A DNA stretch of 64,000 bases from Streptococcaceae bacterium ESL0729 (GTDB lineage: Bacteria > Bacillota > Bacilli > Lactobacillales > Streptococcaceae): the NCBI GenBank assembly GCA_029391995.1, contig CP113924.1, positions 775,001-839,000 of the forward strand, in the 5' to 3' direction. Shown here piece after piece: positions 45,249 to 56,575 of the stretch. The notes below the pieces were generated by a model. The model saw only the letters and a program-made list of their open reading frames with translations, ran no database searches and had not been told where the DNA came from. The number at the start of each line of letters is the position of its first letter. Position 1 is the first letter of the stretch. The position numbers and the translations under genes were made by a program.

Positions 45249-47486
45249 TTAAGCTCCTAAATCTACAGTTAATTTTTGATTTTTCGATAACTGGGTGTTC
45301 ATGGCAATACTTTGCCCGATAACCTTGTTACCAGTCCCTGAGAATTCCAGATCAAGATCCATCCACTCAGCAAATTTTTCAATGTCATACTTGGTCCAAG
45401 CAAAGACATCAGGCATTTCAATCTCCCCATCCGTTAAGAGAAGAACCCTACGGTTTGGATCAACACTTGTTCCCTCACTTAGGGACTGTTTAACGACCTT
45501 ATCGCCTGTACCAATTACCACTGGGGCAAGAATTTGCCTTCTGAGGCCTTCTGCCACAGTTCCAGGATTTTTATCAAGATAGTTTTCAATCTTAATCTTT
45601 TCATTAGGAAGACCCATGCTATTTGTTGATAGGGTATCCTTCATTTCCATGGCCCTTGTTAAAATTGGATTGGCTACATCTGAAATGTAAGACAAACTCC
45701 AAGTCTTAGGAATTTTTACAGTCATATACATGATAAATTCTGGATTATCAGTCGGTGTTATGGCTACAGCAGAGAAGATATAGTTGTTATCTCCAGTCAT
45801 ATAGCTACCATTTTGGGCAATCTGTGCGGTACCTGTTTTGACTGATACCTTCTGTCCTTCAACTTGGAAGTAAGGCTCCTTGGTTAGCCCATTATAGGCT
45901 GTACCAAAGTGAGGGTCAGTCCCAACATTTACCATGTACTGGAGGGTTTGGTTGGCTGAAGAAGCATCAACTGGCTTTCCAATAATCTCTGGCAGTACCT
46001 GCTTGACCTTGTTATCTGTAACAATCTTACTAATATAGTGAGGTTCTAGCATGACTCCACCATTAGTAATGGATAAAAAGCCTCGCAACATCTGAACTTC
46101 TGTTACGTCAATCCCTTGACCAAAGGCACTCATGGCTGTTGTTACCACATTGGCGTCTGGGAATTGTCCAGAACTTTCATGGCCCACACCCATATAGGTT
46201 GAGGTACCAAACTTAAAGCGTTTGAGGTAATCCCGCCAAGCACTTTCACCTAATTTTTGCTCCAAAAGGGTCATCCCAATATTACTTGAATATGAGAAAC
46301 CTTGAGCAAAGGTCATGGTCTTACCCTTAGGATTATTTGCGAAATCCCAGTCATGAATTGATGTATCAGCAATTTTAAGGGTACCACTTGTGTAAGTATC
46401 ATCAGGGTTAAAGATACCCTGATTGATGGCAGAAGCTAGGGTAAAGACCTTCATGGTTGATCCAGGCTCATAGTTGGCCTGGTAAAGAAGGTTGTTCCAG
46501 GTAAAGTTTTCTGAATCATAGCCCGTCTTTGTATCAGGGTTGAAGGTCGGCCTTTGACTGGTTGCAAGAATCTCACCAGTATCCGCCTTAACTAGGGTAG
46601 CTACCACTTCTTGAGCCCCTGAGTCAGCATAGGATTTATCAAGTAAAGTTTCAAGATAAGTTTGAAGGGACACATCAAGAGTTGTATAGACATCACTACC
46701 ATTAACAGCCTCCTTGGTTGACTCGGTTGTTCCTGGAAGGGGCACGCCCATAGTATTTTTTTGGAAGGTTTGAAGACCATTAGTCCCGCTTAAAATTGAA
46801 TTAAGACTTGCTTCAAGACCATTTTGTCCAGCCAGACCCTGAGTTTCATCATCAGCATCCCGAAGGCCTGCTACTCCAATAAAGTGTGAGGCAAATTTTC
46901 CATTAGGATAACTTCTTGATAGGTGGGGCTCAAAACTTATCCCCTTAATGCCCTCTTCCTTGGCCCGGGCTTCAATGGTACTACGGGTATTGTAGTCAAT
47001 ATTTGAACCCTTATTTCCAAAGTAGACATAATTGATGTTTTTATTATTCAACTGTTTTTTAACATAGTCAGAATCCATCCCTAAAACATCCTTAAATAGA
47101 CTTTCAATTTTACTAAAATCATCGCTATCTGCATAAAGGCGTGCATTGCCGACACCGACATAACGCTCATCCTTAATAACAGACACTGTATAAGAGCTTG
47201 AATCAATAGCTATGGGAACTCCGTGTCGGTCAAAAATAGTTCCCCTCTTGGCCTGAATAACTTGGGTTTCCTGAAAGTTCTTTTTGGCCTTTGAGCTAAG
47301 CTCTTCTCCTGCCACCTTGTCTGTTGCTACAATCCAAATCAATCTTCCAGAGAAGACGACAAAGATTAAAAAGGTAACAATGAAGAAATTTTGACCCATG
47401 GCCTTTCTATTTTTACCTGGCGTTCTCCTAACTCGCATGATGTAGTCCATCATTTTCTTAAAAGGAGCTAGTAATTTTTCTTTCAT
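45249..47486 (-). CDS. pbpX: Penicillin-binding protein 2X, division transpeptidase
   Basis: 745 residues. A membrane anchor lies at about 33-53, then the dimerisation domain and transpeptidase with STMK (active Ser343), SSN (400-402) and KTG (550-552). Two PASTA-like domains close the C terminus (about 620-745), so this is the PBP2x type rather than FtsI. It cross-links septal peptidoglycan. It overlaps ftsL by 4 bases and is followed by mraY. Confidence 0.96.
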   Translation of the reverse strand: MKEKLLAPFKKMMDYIMRVRRTPGKNRKAMGQNFFIVTFLIFVVFSGRLIWIVATDKVAGEELSSKAKKNFQETQVIQAKRGTIFDRHGVPIAIDSSSYTVSVIKDERYVGVGNARLYADSDDFSKIESLFKDVLGMDSDYVKKQLNNKNINYVYFGNKGSNIDYNTRSTIEARAKEEGIKGISFEPHLSRSYPNGKFASHFIGVAGLRDADDETQGLAGQNGLEASLNSILSGTNGLQTFQKNTMGVPLPGTTESTKEAVNGSDVYTTLDVSLQTYLETLLDKSYADSGAQEVVATLVKADTGEILATSQRPTFNPDTKTGYDSENFTWNNLLYQANYEPGSTMKVFTLASAINQGIFNPDDTYTSGTLKIADTSIHDWDFANNPKGKTMTFAQGFSYSSNIGMTLLEQKLGESAWRDYLKRFKFGTSTYMGVGHESSGQFPDANVVTTAMSAFGQGIDVTEVQMLRGFLSITNGGVMLEPHYISKIVTDNKVKQVLPEIIGKPVDASSANQTLQYMVNVGTDPHFGTAYNGLTKEPYFQVEGQKVSVKTGTAQIAQNGSYMTGDNNYIFSAVAITPTDNPEFIMYMTVKIPKTWSLSYISDVANPILTRAMEMKDTLSTNSMGLPNEKIKIENYLDKNPGTVAEGLRRQILAPVVIGTGDKVVKQSLSEGTSVDPNRRVLLLTDGEIEMPDVFAWTKYDIEKFAEWMDLDLEFSGTGNKVIGQSIAMNTQLSKNQKLTVDLGA

Positions 47487-47860
47487 TTGCTTGCTTTCCT
47501 AATATTTTTATCATTTAGCTTTAAATTTTCCTTCTCAGCGATTTTCAAGACCCTATCAGACCTTGATAACTCTTGAATCTGCTGATTAAGCTCCTCTTGT
47601 CTGGTCTTTTGTTGGGAAATGTTATACTGGATACCACCAAGTTTTTCCTCTGTTTGAAAGATTCTAGTCTTTACAAAGATGATTGCGACTGCCATTATTA
47701 TGATGGTTGCAACCAATGAAAAATAGAATATTTTTTCGATGGTCGAGTACTTCCTAAATTTTTTCGCAAGAAGGCTTGAAGAAAGGGACTCAGCCCGGAT
47801 ATTATAGCTATCCTTGTGGGCTGCGTCACTTATATTAACTGGTTTTTTTGATCTGGCCAT
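47483..47860 (-). CDS. ftsL: Cell division protein FtsL
   Basis: 125 residues, a bitopic protein: a basic cytoplasmic head, one membrane helix (FYFSLVATIIIMAVAIIFV, about 48-66) and an extracytoplasmic coiled coil (QEELNQQIQELS). Sequence conservation is low in this family, so context decides: it sits between rsmH and pbp2x with overlaps or short gaps. Confidence 0.92.
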   Translation of the reverse strand: MARSKKPVNISDAAHKDSYNIRAESLSSSLLAKKFRKYSTIEKIFYFSLVATIIIMAVAIIFVKTRIFQTEEKLGGIQYNISQQKTRQEELNQQIQELSRSDRVLKIAEKENLKLNDKNIRKASK

Positions 47861-47863
47861 GAC

Positions 47864-48820
47864 TTACCTCTTCACTTCCCCTTCTCGTAACTTAAGGGCC
47901 ACTCTTAGCTTAGCACTGTGGGCTCGGTTATTATGCTCAAGTTCTTCAGGACTTGCAAGAATAGGCTTTCTATTAACCAGCTTAAGTGTCGGAAGCATAT
48001 CATCAGGAATCATGGGAAGGCCACGAGGCACGTCAACCGTGCTGTATTCCTTAAAGATGGTCTTGGTCAAACGGTCTTCCAAAGAATGGAAGGTGATGAC
48101 TGAAATCCTACCATCAATGTCTAAAATATCGATGGCCTGCTCAATTGAATCTTCTGCAGCACCCAGCTCATCGTTTACTTCAATCCGAATGGCCTGAAAG
48201 ACCCTCTTAGCAGGATGGCCCTTTTTCTTAAGCTCCTTTTGAGGAAGAGCCGACTTGATTAAGTCAGCCAGCTCAGTTGTGGTCTCAATTGGAGCAATCT
48301 TTCTTTGGGCTTCAATTTTTCTAGCAATCTGCTTTGAGTACTTTTCTTCCCCGTAGCGGAAAAAGATGCGGACTAAGTCATTGTAGCTGTAGTCGTTCAC
48401 CACTTCATAGGCCGAAAGCTTCGAGCTTTGATCCATTCTCATATCAAGCCTTGCCTCATTACGGTAGGAAAAGCCACGCTCAGCGTCATCAAATTGGGGA
48501 CTTGAAACGCCCAAGTCATAGATAATTCCATCAATTTTATCAACCCCAAGCTCAGCCAGGGCTACCTTTAGATTTCTAAAGTTATCTTTTACAAGGACCA
48601 CACGGCCTGCCTCAATGTGTTCAGCTAATTTTTTTTGGGCATTATCATGGGCCACCTGATCTTGGTCAAAGGCATAGAGGCGACCACTTGTAAGCTTACT
48701 TAAAAGGTAGCTTGTGTGACCGGCCCCACCCATGGTTGCATCAACGTAAATTCCATCAGCCTTTACGTCAAGCATATCCACAGTTTCATGTAGTAAAACT
48801 GTCTCGTGTTTAAAATCCAT
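47864..48820 (-). CDS. rsmH: 16S rRNA m4C1402 methyltransferase RsmH
   Basis: 318 residues. SAM-binding [15 protein letters not shown], then [18 protein letters not shown], and [13 protein letters not shown] are family signatures; FHSLEDR is the C-terminal active-site motif. It methylates C1402 in the decoding centre. It leads into ftsL, 3 bases away. Confidence 0.96.
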   Translation of the reverse strand: MDFKHETVLLHETVDMLDVKADGIYVDATMGGAGHTSYLLSKLTSGRLYAFDQDQVAHDNAQKKLAEHIEAGRVVLVKDNFRNLKVALAELGVDKIDGIIYDLGVSSPQFDDAERGFSYRNEARLDMRMDQSSKLSAYEVVNDYSYNDLVRIFFRYGEEKYSKQIARKIEAQRKIAPIETTTELADLIKSALPQKELKKKGHPAKRVFQAIRIEVNDELGAAEDSIEQAIDILDIDGRISVITFHSLEDRLTKTIFKEYSTVDVPRGLPMIPDDMLPTLKLVNRKPILASPEELEHNNRAHSAKLRVALKLREGEVKR

Positions 48821-48854
48821 ACTTACTCTCTTTCAACTACCGCTAAGCATTAAC

Positions 48855-50102
48855 CTAGCCCCTACCTAGAAGGGATTTTAAGGTAGTTATTACTTTATAT
48901 TTTAATTTATTAGGATAGTAGGTGAAATCTCCTATCTTCTCTTCGATGTAGCCTTTAAAATTCTGCTTAAAGCCAAGGACTCCGTCACTACCATCAAATA
49001 TTCCTGAAATTCCATAAAAATTATAGCGAGAAATTTTTTGATCCATGGCCTTTTTCATTACAAATTCCTGGATGGCAAAAGGTGCATAGAACTTCTTATA
49101 TTTATCATAACTTCCACTAAAGAGGTAGACAAGCTCTGATTTTGAGTAGATAAAAAGTCCAACTGAAGCGATAATGTCCTCTTGACCAAATTCACGAATT
49201 AAGTCATCTGCTTCTTCAATCCTCTTGGTATAGGTTGAAATCTCTGCCACTTGTTCTCTTTTTTGGTTGTTCTTCTTCCGTGAATTTGGATTTAAGGCTA
49301 AAAATTCCTCAATGGCTAGAAGATTTTTTTCAAGCTCTTCCTTGCGTTCTAAAAGACTTGCCTTATATTCCTTAAAATTTATTTGGGCCACTAAAAAGTC
49401 AGCCAAATCTTCAAAATTTTTGTAAACATCTTGGTAATAAGTCAGGCTCTTATCCTCATAGCCCCGTCTCTTGGCCGTATGAAGGGTAACCTCCTTAAAT
49501 TTTGCTAGCTCATCATAGGACATCTTTCTGACCTTAATGCCAAACTGCCTGGTTTTTTTAATGCTGTACTGGCCGTCCTTGGTAAAGGACTTGAAAAGGG
49601 CCTTGTAATCCACATAGGGCTGTAAATCCTTGGCATACTGCCAGCCTAAAATCTCACCTGTCTTACTTCTTTCAAAGGACAAAGCTTCCATCTTAGCCCT
49701 AAGATTAGAGTGAACGTCCTGCTTGTCACTACCATCGCTGGCATATGTTGCAGCATCAATATTTGGCCTAACAACAAGCTCCAAGACATTTTTCTTCTTG
49801 GCATAATTCTTTAACTCTTCTAGGAAGAACAGGTAGGCGTCCTCATTATATTCCTTGTAGATGGGCCCGTAGTTAAGTTCCATATGAAAGCCACCCATCA
49901 TTTTTTTACTGATAACAAGGGCTGTTAGAAGGGGTAGGGTGTCCTGGCTAGCAAAGACCGCTAAAAATTCACAGGTCCAGCCTTGATCAGTCAAGGTTTT
50001 TGCCATACCTTCAGTCTGCTGAAAACTTGAAGATTCTAATTTTTCTTTTGAATATTTGTCAAATTCATTTACAGATATTTCCTTAAAGTAATAATTTTTC
50101 AA
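48855..50102 (-). CDS. FemABX/MurM-type peptidoglycan bridge aminoacyl ligase
   Basis: 415 residues from TTG 50102, with GGAG 7 bases upstream. Two GNAT-like domains are separated by a coiled-coil arm (about 240-300, KASLLERKEELEKNLL). The end region NFYGISGIFDGSDGVLGFKQNFKG is a Fem family hallmark. These enzymes use aminoacyl-tRNA to add bridge residues to the lipid II stem peptide; which residue is added cannot be read. It lies 34 bases upstream of rsmH in the same direction. Confidence 0.92.
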   Translation of the reverse strand: MKNYYFKEISVNEFDKYSKEKLESSSFQQTEGMAKTLTDQGWTCEFLAVFASQDTLPLLTALVISKKMMGGFHMELNYGPIYKEYNEDAYLFFLEELKNYAKKKNVLELVVRPNIDAATYASDGSDKQDVHSNLRAKMEALSFERSKTGEILGWQYAKDLQPYVDYKALFKSFTKDGQYSIKKTRQFGIKVRKMSYDELAKFKEVTLHTAKRRGYEDKSLTYYQDVYKNFEDLADFLVAQINFKEYKASLLERKEELEKNLLAIEEFLALNPNSRKKNNQKREQVAEISTYTKRIEEADDLIREFGQEDIIASVGLFIYSKSELVYLFSGSYDKYKKFYAPFAIQEFVMKKAMDQKISRYNFYGISGIFDGSDGVLGFKQNFKGYIEEKIGDFTYYPNKLKYKVITTLKSLLGRG

Positions 50103-50153
50103 AATAAATCTCCAAATTCTTTCATAATTCTTTCATTTACAATCTATATCTAT

Positions 50154-50178
50154 CTAAAAAAGGCTTAAAAAGCCTTTA
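50154..50178 (-). terminator. Terminator after recN
   Basis: AAAGGCTT and AAGCCTTT form the stem; on the minus strand it ends in a T6 run. A TATAAT-like element just upstream of it on the minus strand is probably coincidental. Confidence 0.8.
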
Positions 50179-50206
50179 ATATTATACCATATTTTCAGTA
50201 TTTTTT

Positions 50207-51877
50207 TTAGTTAATATTTAGAAGCCGCTCAGCCTGAGCGAGGGCCTCCTTGGTAATGTCATCACCAGCAAGCATCTTAGCCACTTCTTCAATCCGCTCA
50301 GCCTTAGAAAGTCTTCTAACAGTTGATTTTGTTACATTGTCACTGCTTTCCTTTTCAATGTAAAACTGCGTATCAGCAATGGCGACAACCTGGGGCAGAT
50401 GGGAGATGCAAAGAACCTGGCCAGCGGTCGAAATCTTGTAGATTTTATTGGCTATGGCCTGAGCCACCCGACCAGAAACTCCCGTATCAACCTCATCAAA
50501 AACAATACTTGTCTTATTTTCCTTCCTTGAAAATGATGATTTTATGGCAAGCATGAGCCTGCTTAATTCACCACCTGAGGCTGTTTTAGCAAGGGGTTTA
50601 AAACCTTCTCCTGGATTGGTCTGAATGAAAAATTCAACATGTTCATTACCCTGCCTGCTAAATTTTGACTTCTTGAAGTCAACCTTAAAGTCGGCCTTCT
50701 CCATGTAGAGGTCTTGAAGTTCCCGCTTGATATCAGCTTCAAGACTTGCTGCTAACTTTCTTCTAGCCTGATTTAACTTGTCACTGGTAAGAACAAGCTT
50801 GCGTTCAGCCTCCTTAACAAGGGATTCCAAACTCTCATCAGCACTGTCATCTCCTGTAAGACCTGTTAACTCCTGCTTGATATTTTCAAGATAGGTCAAA
50901 ACATCATGCAGCTCAGGCCCATATTTTTTCTTAAGGGTGGCCAGATGAGAAATCCTGTCCTCAAGAAAAATTAATTCATGGGGATTAAAGTCAAGGTCAT
51001 TCAAGGCCTTTGAGATACTTGCTGTTAGGTCTTCTAAGACATAATAGCTTTCAGTCAATTTGCCCGCTATCTCCTTGTAGGTGGGAGAAAAATCCTCAAT
51101 GGCTTCCATCTCATTCATGGCCTGCCTAATGTTTGAAAGGCTCGAATAATCTTCGTCATCAAGAGAGGTATAGGCTGAACTTAGGGAATCAATAATATTT
51201 TTACTGTTTGCTAGAAGGGCCCTTTGGCCTTCAAGAAGGCTATCTGCTTCAAGGTCAATCTGAGCCCCTTCGATTTCATCCACCTGAAAGAGGAGAATAT
51301 CAATTCTTTGGGCGAATTCCTGCTCATTTCTTTTACGGTCAATGAGCTTTTTTCTAAGTTTTTTATACCTTTCAAAATTTTCCTGGTAGACTTCCTTGAG
51401 CTCTAAGAAATCCTGGTCACCAAATTCATCAAGCATAAGCTGATGCATCTTAACATCCATCAGCTCCTGGTGATCATGTTGGCCATGGATATCTACCAGC
51501 TGTTCACCAATTTCCTTGAGGGTACTTAGGTTGACCATGTGGCCATTTATCCGGCAAACACTGCGTCCGCTTGAAAAAATTTCCCGCCTTAAAATCAGCT
51601 CTCCCTGGTCTTCAATTCCAAGAGAATTAAGCTTATCCTTTAAAAAAGCACTTGATTCATAGAAAAAAAGGCCCTCAATCTGCGACTTATCAGCACCCTT
51701 GCGTACAAAGGCTGAGCTGGCACGACTTCCCAGTAAAAGATTCATAGCATCAATGATTATTGACTTACCAGCACCCGTCTCACCTGTTAGTATTGTCATT
51801 CCATTATCAAATTGCAGGTGAATATCTTCAATAATGGCAAAATTTTTAATGGAAATATCTTGTAAAATTTTACTCAC
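50207..51877 (-). CDS. recN: DNA repair ATPase RecN
   Basis: 556 residues of the SMC-like RecN family. Walker A is GETGAGKSIIIDA near residue 31, followed by a long coiled-coil arm (about 150-370). The C-terminal signature is ASGGELSRLMLA with Walker B VFDEVDTGVSG. It organises broken DNA ends during double-strand break repair. It overlaps argR by 8 bases and is last in the folD operon. Confidence 0.96.
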   Translation of the reverse strand: MSKILQDISIKNFAIIEDIHLQFDNGMTILTGETGAGKSIIIDAMNLLLGSRASSAFVRKGADKSQIEGLFFYESSAFLKDKLNSLGIEDQGELILRREIFSSGRSVCRINGHMVNLSTLKEIGEQLVDIHGQHDHQELMDVKMHQLMLDEFGDQDFLELKEVYQENFERYKKLRKKLIDRKRNEQEFAQRIDILLFQVDEIEGAQIDLEADSLLEGQRALLANSKNIIDSLSSAYTSLDDEDYSSLSNIRQAMNEMEAIEDFSPTYKEIAGKLTESYYVLEDLTASISKALNDLDFNPHELIFLEDRISHLATLKKKYGPELHDVLTYLENIKQELTGLTGDDSADESLESLVKEAERKLVLTSDKLNQARRKLAASLEADIKRELQDLYMEKADFKVDFKKSKFSRQGNEHVEFFIQTNPGEGFKPLAKTASGGELSRLMLAIKSSFSRKENKTSIVFDEVDTGVSGRVAQAIANKIYKISTAGQVLCISHLPQVVAIADTQFYIEKESSDNVTKSTVRRLSKAERIEEVAKMLAGDDITKEALAQAERLLNIN

Positions 51878-52295
51878 CTCCTAGAAAGCGATAGGTAATC
51901 CTTGCATCCTCGTCTGAATTTGCTACCAATAAGATGCTGTCATCATCTGATATCAAAGAAAAAATTCGCTCTTCACAGAGGGAGTTAATTTTCCTCTTTA
52001 GTAGCATGGCGTGCCCTGGGCTTGTTTTTATAGCCACCATCTTATCCATCAATTTAATGTCCCTGACTAAGGCAGTAAGGGTTTGATTGCCACTGAGATT
52101 GGGAAGATTATAGCGGTAACCACCTGACTTAGCTGGTACCTTTACAAGCCCCATCTCCTTAATGTCTCTCGAAACCGTGGCCTGGGTTACATCAATCTTT
52201 TTGTCTTCAAGGGCTTGAACCAACTCCTCCTGGGTTTTAATATCCTGATCAGAAAGGAGTTCTTCAATCATTTTAATTCGGTCTAATTTTTTCAT
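51870..52295 (-). CDS. argR: ArgR/AhrC arginine repressor
   Basis: 141 residues, near the usual 150. The N-terminal winged helix contains TQEELVQALEDKKIDVTQATVSRDIKEMGL; the C-terminal hexamerisation domain has the SPGHAML and SDDDSILLV elements, the latter with the acidic pair that binds arginine. Arginine-biosynthesis or deiminase genes are not in the window. It sits between tlyA and recN, the conserved Firmicute position of ahrC. Confidence 0.94.
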   Translation of the reverse strand: MKKLDRIKMIEELLSDQDIKTQEELVQALEDKKIDVTQATVSRDIKEMGLVKVPAKSGGYRYNLPNLSGNQTLTALVRDIKLMDKMVAIKTSPGHAMLLKRKINSLCEERIFSLISDDDSILLVANSDEDARITYRFLGGE

Positions 52296-52307
52296 CCCTA
52301 CTATTAC

Positions 52308-53120
52308 CTATCCCTTTAAGTCCTCATGTGCTAAGGCTACAACCCTACTTATCTCCTCTTGGCTAACGGCCTTATTCCCACCGTCTTTTTTAAGGTGCAC
52401 CAAAAATTCGACATTTCCGTGACCTCCCTTAATGGGCGAGTAGGTCAGATTTAAGCTTGAAAAGCCAACCTTTTGGGCTGTATTTATAACCCTGTTAATG
52501 GTTTCCTTATGAACCTTGGCATCTTTTATGATTCCATTTTTTCCGACCTGCTCCCGGCCCGCTTCAAACTGTGGCTTAATCAGGGCCACAACTTGACCCT
52601 CATCTTCTAAAATCTCAAAAAGAGGGGGAAGGATTAGATCAAGGGAGATGAAGCTTACATCAATACTTGAAAAACTTGGCAGGCCACTTGTAAAGTCACT
52701 AGCTTTAGCATAACGGAAGTTAAATTGCTCCATGACCACCACCCGCTCGTCACTTCTTATCTTCCAAGCCAGCTGGTTGGTTCCAACGTCTAGGGCATAG
52801 CTTAGGGCAGCTCCTGATTGGAGCATAACGTCTGTAAATCCTCCGGTTGAAGCCCCAATATCAAGCACCCGCCGTCCCTCAACAGATATATCAAAATAAG
52901 CTAGGGCTCGCTCAAGCTTAAGGCCTCCTCGTGACACATACTTTAGTTTTTCACCCTTAATATGAAGCTCACTTGAAGCGTCTATCTTCTCACCTGGCTT
53001 ATCAAAACGCAGGTTATCTGCGTTGTAGACAAGACCTGCCATAATTCCTCTTTTGGCCTTCTCCCTTGTATCAAAAAGCCCCTGTTCATAGGCTAGAACA
53101 TCAACACGTTCCTTTACCAT
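52308..53120 (-). CDS. tlyA: TlyA family rRNA 2'-O-methyltransferase
   Basis: 270 residues: an N-terminal S4 RNA-binding domain (about 1-60) and an FtsJ-type methyltransferase with VLDIGASTGGFTDVML, YALDVGTNQLAW and VALIKPQFEAG. TlyA of mycobacteria methylates both rRNA subunits and affects capreomycin sensitivity; the old hemolysin name is misleading. GGAGG lies 4 bases before the ATG. Confidence 0.93.
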   Translation of the reverse strand: MVKERVDVLAYEQGLFDTREKAKRGIMAGLVYNADNLRFDKPGEKIDASSELHIKGEKLKYVSRGGLKLERALAYFDISVEGRRVLDIGASTGGFTDVMLQSGAALSYALDVGTNQLAWKIRSDERVVVMEQFNFRYAKASDFTSGLPSFSSIDVSFISLDLILPPLFEILEDEGQVVALIKPQFEAGREQVGKNGIIKDAKVHKETINRVINTAQKVGFSSLNLTYSPIKGGHGNVEFLVHLKKDGGNKAVSQEEISRVVALAHEDLKG

Positions 53121-53143
53121 TTTACCTCCAATTAAATCTCCTT

Positions 53144-54013
53144 TTAAACCTCTAGTTGGTCTATTAATTCTAATAAGTTTACTGGGTCTAAATCAACACT
53201 TTCAGTCAAATTAGCCACAATAAGTCTTGCCTGATTAAGTTCCTCACTCAAAGCCTTTTTGGCACCATCAAGGCCATAAAATTTTATGTAAGTAGCCTTG
53301 TCGTGGACCATATCCTTCCCTGGGGTCTTACCAATCTCTGAAAAATCGGCCGTAACGTCCTTGATGTCATCTCGAATTTGAAAGGCTAGGCCAACATGTT
53401 CACCAAGACTTCTTAGCTGCTCTAAAACTTCCTTTGAAACGCCCGCTACAATGCCTCCTGCCACAAAGGGAAATGTCAGCATTTTGCCAGTCTTAAGGGC
53501 ATGAATGGCCTTTAAATCCGCAAGATTTAATTCTCTTTTCTCCCCGTCCATATCAAGCACCTGACCTGCAACCATGCCAAATGAACCACTAGCTAAGGAA
53601 AGCTCAAGCACCAGGCTTACAATCTGCTGGCTGGGAATCTTGGTTCTGGCTAAAATATTATAGGGGTCAAGTAGGAGGACATCTCCTGCCAAAATGGCCT
53701 GGGCCTCCCCGTAAACCTTATGATTGGTCAGTCTCCCTCGCCTGTAATCATCATCGTCCATGGCCGGAAGGTCATCGTGGATAAGGCTTGAGGTATGAAT
53801 GAGCTCAACGGTTGAAGCCACCTTATAGTGTTCTTCCGTCAAGGTTAAGCCAAAGGCTTGTACGGTTCTTAAAAAGAAAAGGGGCCTGATTCTTTTGCCA
53901 CCAGCATCAACAGAGTAGAGGATGGACTCCCTCAGATGATTAACTGGATTGGTGCTAGCATAAAAATCCTTAATGGCCTGGTCAATTCCAGCTAGTAACT
54001 CCTTATTGTCCAT
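53144..54013 (-). CDS. ispA: Farnesyl/geranylgeranyl-type polyprenyl diphosphate synthase
   Basis: 289 residues from ATG 54013, which has GGGAG 6 bases upstream and overlaps the xseB end; a frame extension to 54070 has none. Aspartate-rich motifs are [14 protein letters not shown] and DDIKD. Mid motif GKMLTFPF and GGKRIRP are also present. It makes farnesyl diphosphate for undecaprenyl phosphate and quinones. Its place next to xseB is conserved in Firmicutes. Confidence 0.95.
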   Translation of the reverse strand: MDNKELLAGIDQAIKDFYASTNPVNHLRESILYSVDAGGKRIRPLFFLRTVQAFGLTLTEEHYKVASTVELIHTSSLIHDDLPAMDDDDYRRGRLTNHKVYGEAQAILAGDVLLLDPYNILARTKIPSQQIVSLVLELSLASGSFGMVAGQVLDMDGEKRELNLADLKAIHALKTGKMLTFPFVAGGIVAGVSKEVLEQLRSLGEHVGLAFQIRDDIKDVTADFSEIGKTPGKDMVHDKATYIKFYGLDGAKKALSEELNQARLIVANLTESVDLDPVNLLELIDQLEV

Positions 54014-54224
54014 CAAATTCTCCCAGGGAACCATCCTTTTGGACAATCTTGACCAAGGTATTTTCAGCATCAGCTAGGGTTTTCTTTAATTTTTCGCTTA
54101 AAATCATTCCCCTTTGAAATTCAGATATGGCATCTTCTAGGGCTACATCCCCGCCTTCAAGCCTCCTGACAATAGCTTCAAGTTCCAGTAAATTTTCTTC
54201 AAATTTTTTTTCTTTATCTACCAT
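54003..54224 (-). CDS. xseB: Exodeoxyribonuclease VII small subunit
   Basis: 73 residues. [26 protein letters not shown] is the family signature, two helices packing on XseA. It overlaps xseA by 11 bases and ispA by 11. Confidence 0.96.
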   Translation of the reverse strand: MVDKEKKFEENLLELEAIVRRLEGGDVALEDAISEFQRGMILSEKLKKTLADAENTLVKIVQKDGSLGEFDGQ

Positions 54225-55548
54225 TATTTTTTACCTCAACATCTATTTTCCCATCAGACAGTTGGAGCTCTAATTTGTCTCCATCTGCCGTACCAGCTAC
54301 TGACTTTACTAATTTTCCATTTTTATCCTTAACCAAGGCATAACCCCTCGATAAAATCCTTTCAGGACTGATTAAGGTCAGAGCCTCCCACAATTTTTCG
54401 GCCTGATTCTTTTTACTAGTGACAATTTTTTGAGTGGCTCCTTGTAGACGCTCGCAATTTCGCTCTAGCCCCTCTACATAAGCTTGAATTTGACCTTCAA
54501 GTTTAATTGATTTAAGCCTTTGGTCTAAAAGCCTATAGGAATGTTCCTCTTCTTTAAGCTTTTTGGTCAAAGTCTCTTCAAGCTTAACCGTTAAATGGTC
54601 AAGTTTTTGCAGGTAGGCATCATATAGTCTTTCAGGTTGGCGAAAAACAACCGAATTAGTCAAGTGATTGATTCTCTCCTCAGCATACTTAATGTTTTTA
54701 GCTAAAATTCCAGCCATTCGTTTTTCCCAGTCAGAAAAAGTGGCCATTAAATCCATTTGACTAACTGGAGTTGCAAATTCTGCTGCTGCTGTGGGGGTTG
54801 CAGCCCTTTTATCGGCCACATAATCTGCAAGGGTCGTATCAGTCTCATGTCCCACACTTGAAATTATGGGGATTCTTGACTCAAAAATTGCCCGAACCAC
54901 CTCTTCTTCATTGAAGGGCCAAAGGTCTTCAATCGAGCCTCCCCCACGACCAACAATTAAAACATCAATGTCAGCTATATCCTGGGCCCTTCTGATATTG
55001 TGAGCAATTTCAGAAGCTGCTCCCTCCCCTTGAACCTTGGTTGGCAAGAGGATAATCTCACTCATGGGAAATCTTCTTTGGACGGTGGTTATAATATCTC
55101 TAATTACGGCTCCTGAAGGGCTTGTAACCACTCCAATCTTACGCGAAAATTGGGGAATGGCCTGTTTCCATTCAGGATTAAAGATTCCCTCCTGGGTTAA
55201 GGATTTTTTCAGCTGTTCAAATTTTACCGCAAGGGCTCCAATCCCATCTGGAATCATCTGGCTGACATTTATTTGATATTGTCCGCTTTTCTCATAAAGG
55301 CTAATCCGACCAACGAGCATTACCTTCATGCCGTTTTCAGGAAGAAAGTCAAGCTTGTTGAAGGCACCAGCAAACATGGTCACATTAATAACTGCCTGCT
55401 CATCCTTAAGGGAAAAGTACTGGTGGGTTGGCCTTTTTCTAAAATTCGAGATCTCACCCGTCAAATAAACACGCTCCAGGTAAGGGTCTTTGTCAAACTT
55501 AGCCTTGAGGTATTTAGTAAGGGTTGAGACTGTCAAATATTCAGTCAT
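54214..55548 (-). CDS. xseA: Exodeoxyribonuclease VII large subunit
   Basis: 444 residues from ATG 55548 with AAGGAGGAGG upstream, located inside the folD 3' end. An N-terminal OB domain ([22 protein letters not shown]) is followed by the catalytic region with [23 protein letters not shown] and ATPTAAAEF; a coiled coil leads to the C terminus. It degrades single-stranded DNA with XseB. Confidence 0.96.
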   Translation of the reverse strand: MTEYLTVSTLTKYLKAKFDKDPYLERVYLTGEISNFRKRPTHQYFSLKDEQAVINVTMFAGAFNKLDFLPENGMKVMLVGRISLYEKSGQYQINVSQMIPDGIGALAVKFEQLKKSLTQEGIFNPEWKQAIPQFSRKIGVVTSPSGAVIRDIITTVQRRFPMSEIILLPTKVQGEGAASEIAHNIRRAQDIADIDVLIVGRGGGSIEDLWPFNEEEVVRAIFESRIPIISSVGHETDTTLADYVADKRAATPTAAAEFATPVSQMDLMATFSDWEKRMAGILAKNIKYAEERINHLTNSVVFRQPERLYDAYLQKLDHLTVKLEETLTKKLKEEEHSYRLLDQRLKSIKLEGQIQAYVEGLERNCERLQGATQKIVTSKKNQAEKLWEALTLISPERILSRGYALVKDKNGKLVKSVAGTADGDKLELQLSDGKIDVEVKNNGR

Positions 55549-56389
55549 CAAGCCTCCTCCTTGCAGCCTCATAGGTCTGCTCCATAAGCATGGTAATGGT
55601 CATGGGACCAACTCCTCCTGGAACTGGTGTAATAAGTGAAGCTCGTGGTGCTACCTCATCAAATTTAACGTCACCAATTAATTTACCCTGGTCATTGCGG
55701 TTCATACCGACATCGATGACAACCGCCCCTTCCTTGACAAATTCCTTGGTAATAAAGTGTCCCACCCCAATTGCTACGACTAAAATGTCAGCCTGACGGG
55801 TTATATCCTGTAGGTTTTTAGTCCTTGAGTGGGTAATGGTAACTGTAGCATTTTCAGCAAGAAGAAGGGCTGCCATGGGCTTACCTACAATATTTGAGCG
55901 GCCGACAATTACGGCATTTTTACCTTCAAGGCAAACCCCGTAATCCTTAAACATCTCCATGATTCCAGCAGGAGTACTAGGAATCATGAGGGGATTTCCC
56001 TCCCATAGTTTACCCATATTTAGCGGGTGGAAGCCATCAACATCCTTACTTGGATCAATGGCCATCAGGATTTCTTCATCGCTAATATGCTTAGGTAGGG
56101 GCAGTTGAACTAAAATTCCGTGGATACTTGAATCTTGGTTGTACTCGTCTATTATCTTAAGGAGCTCATCTTGGCTAATCCCTTCATCTAGGCGTCTAAC
56201 CACAGAGTTAAAGCCTAAATTTGTCGCCTGCCTCTCCTTATTACGCACGTAGACCTGGCTGGCTGGATTTTCACCCACTAAAATTACAACAAGTCCAGGC
56301 CTAATACCTACTTCAATCAGTCGATCAGTCTTAGTCTTCAAATCAGCCTGTAGCTTAGCAGCTAATGCCTTACCATCAATAATTTTCAT
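55541..56389 (-). CDS. folD: Bifunctional methylene-tetrahydrofolate dehydrogenase/cyclohydrolase
   Basis: 282 residues from ATG 56389 (AAAGGAG upstream). [14 protein letters not shown] carries the catalytic Lys region, VQLPLPKHI and [12 protein letters not shown] are substrate-site motifs, [10 protein letters not shown] binds NADP, and [12 protein letters not shown] ends the protein. It interconverts one-carbon folates. First gene of folD-xseA-xseB-ispA-tlyA-argR-recN. Confidence 0.97.
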   Translation of the reverse strand: MKIIDGKALAAKLQADLKTKTDRLIEVGIRPGLVVILVGENPASQVYVRNKERQATNLGFNSVVRRLDEGISQDELLKIIDEYNQDSSIHGILVQLPLPKHISDEEILMAIDPSKDVDGFHPLNMGKLWEGNPLMIPSTPAGIMEMFKDYGVCLEGKNAVIVGRSNIVGKPMAALLLAENATVTITHSRTKNLQDITRQADILVVAIGVGHFITKEFVKEGAVVIDVGMNRNDQGKLIGDVKFDEVAPRASLITPVPGGVGPMTITMLMEQTYEAARRRLDD

Positions 56390-56431
56390 ACCCACTCCTT
56401 TGTAATCTATCTTTTATTTAAATCTTGGTTA

Positions 56432-56440
56432 ATTATAACA
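56432..56440 (-). promoter_or_regulatory. folD extended -10
   Basis: TGT-TATAAT on the minus strand about 43 bases before the folD ATG. The -35 is poor. Confidence 0.5.
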
Positions 56441-56545
56441 AAATTTAAGGGGCTTTGCGTATATGGAGCAAATTTTCTAAATTTAAGGGACTTTAGCTGG
56501 GATCTATAGTACATACGACTTTTCATCAGCTTTTACCAGCAGAAA

Positions 56546-56570
56546 AAGGAATCTATTAACTAGATTCCTT
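56546..56570 (-). terminator. Terminator after alr
   Basis: AAGGAATCTA pairs with TAGATTCCTT; the minus strand continues with T5. It ends the murI-to-alr series. Confidence 0.85.
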
Positions 56571-56575
56571 AACTT

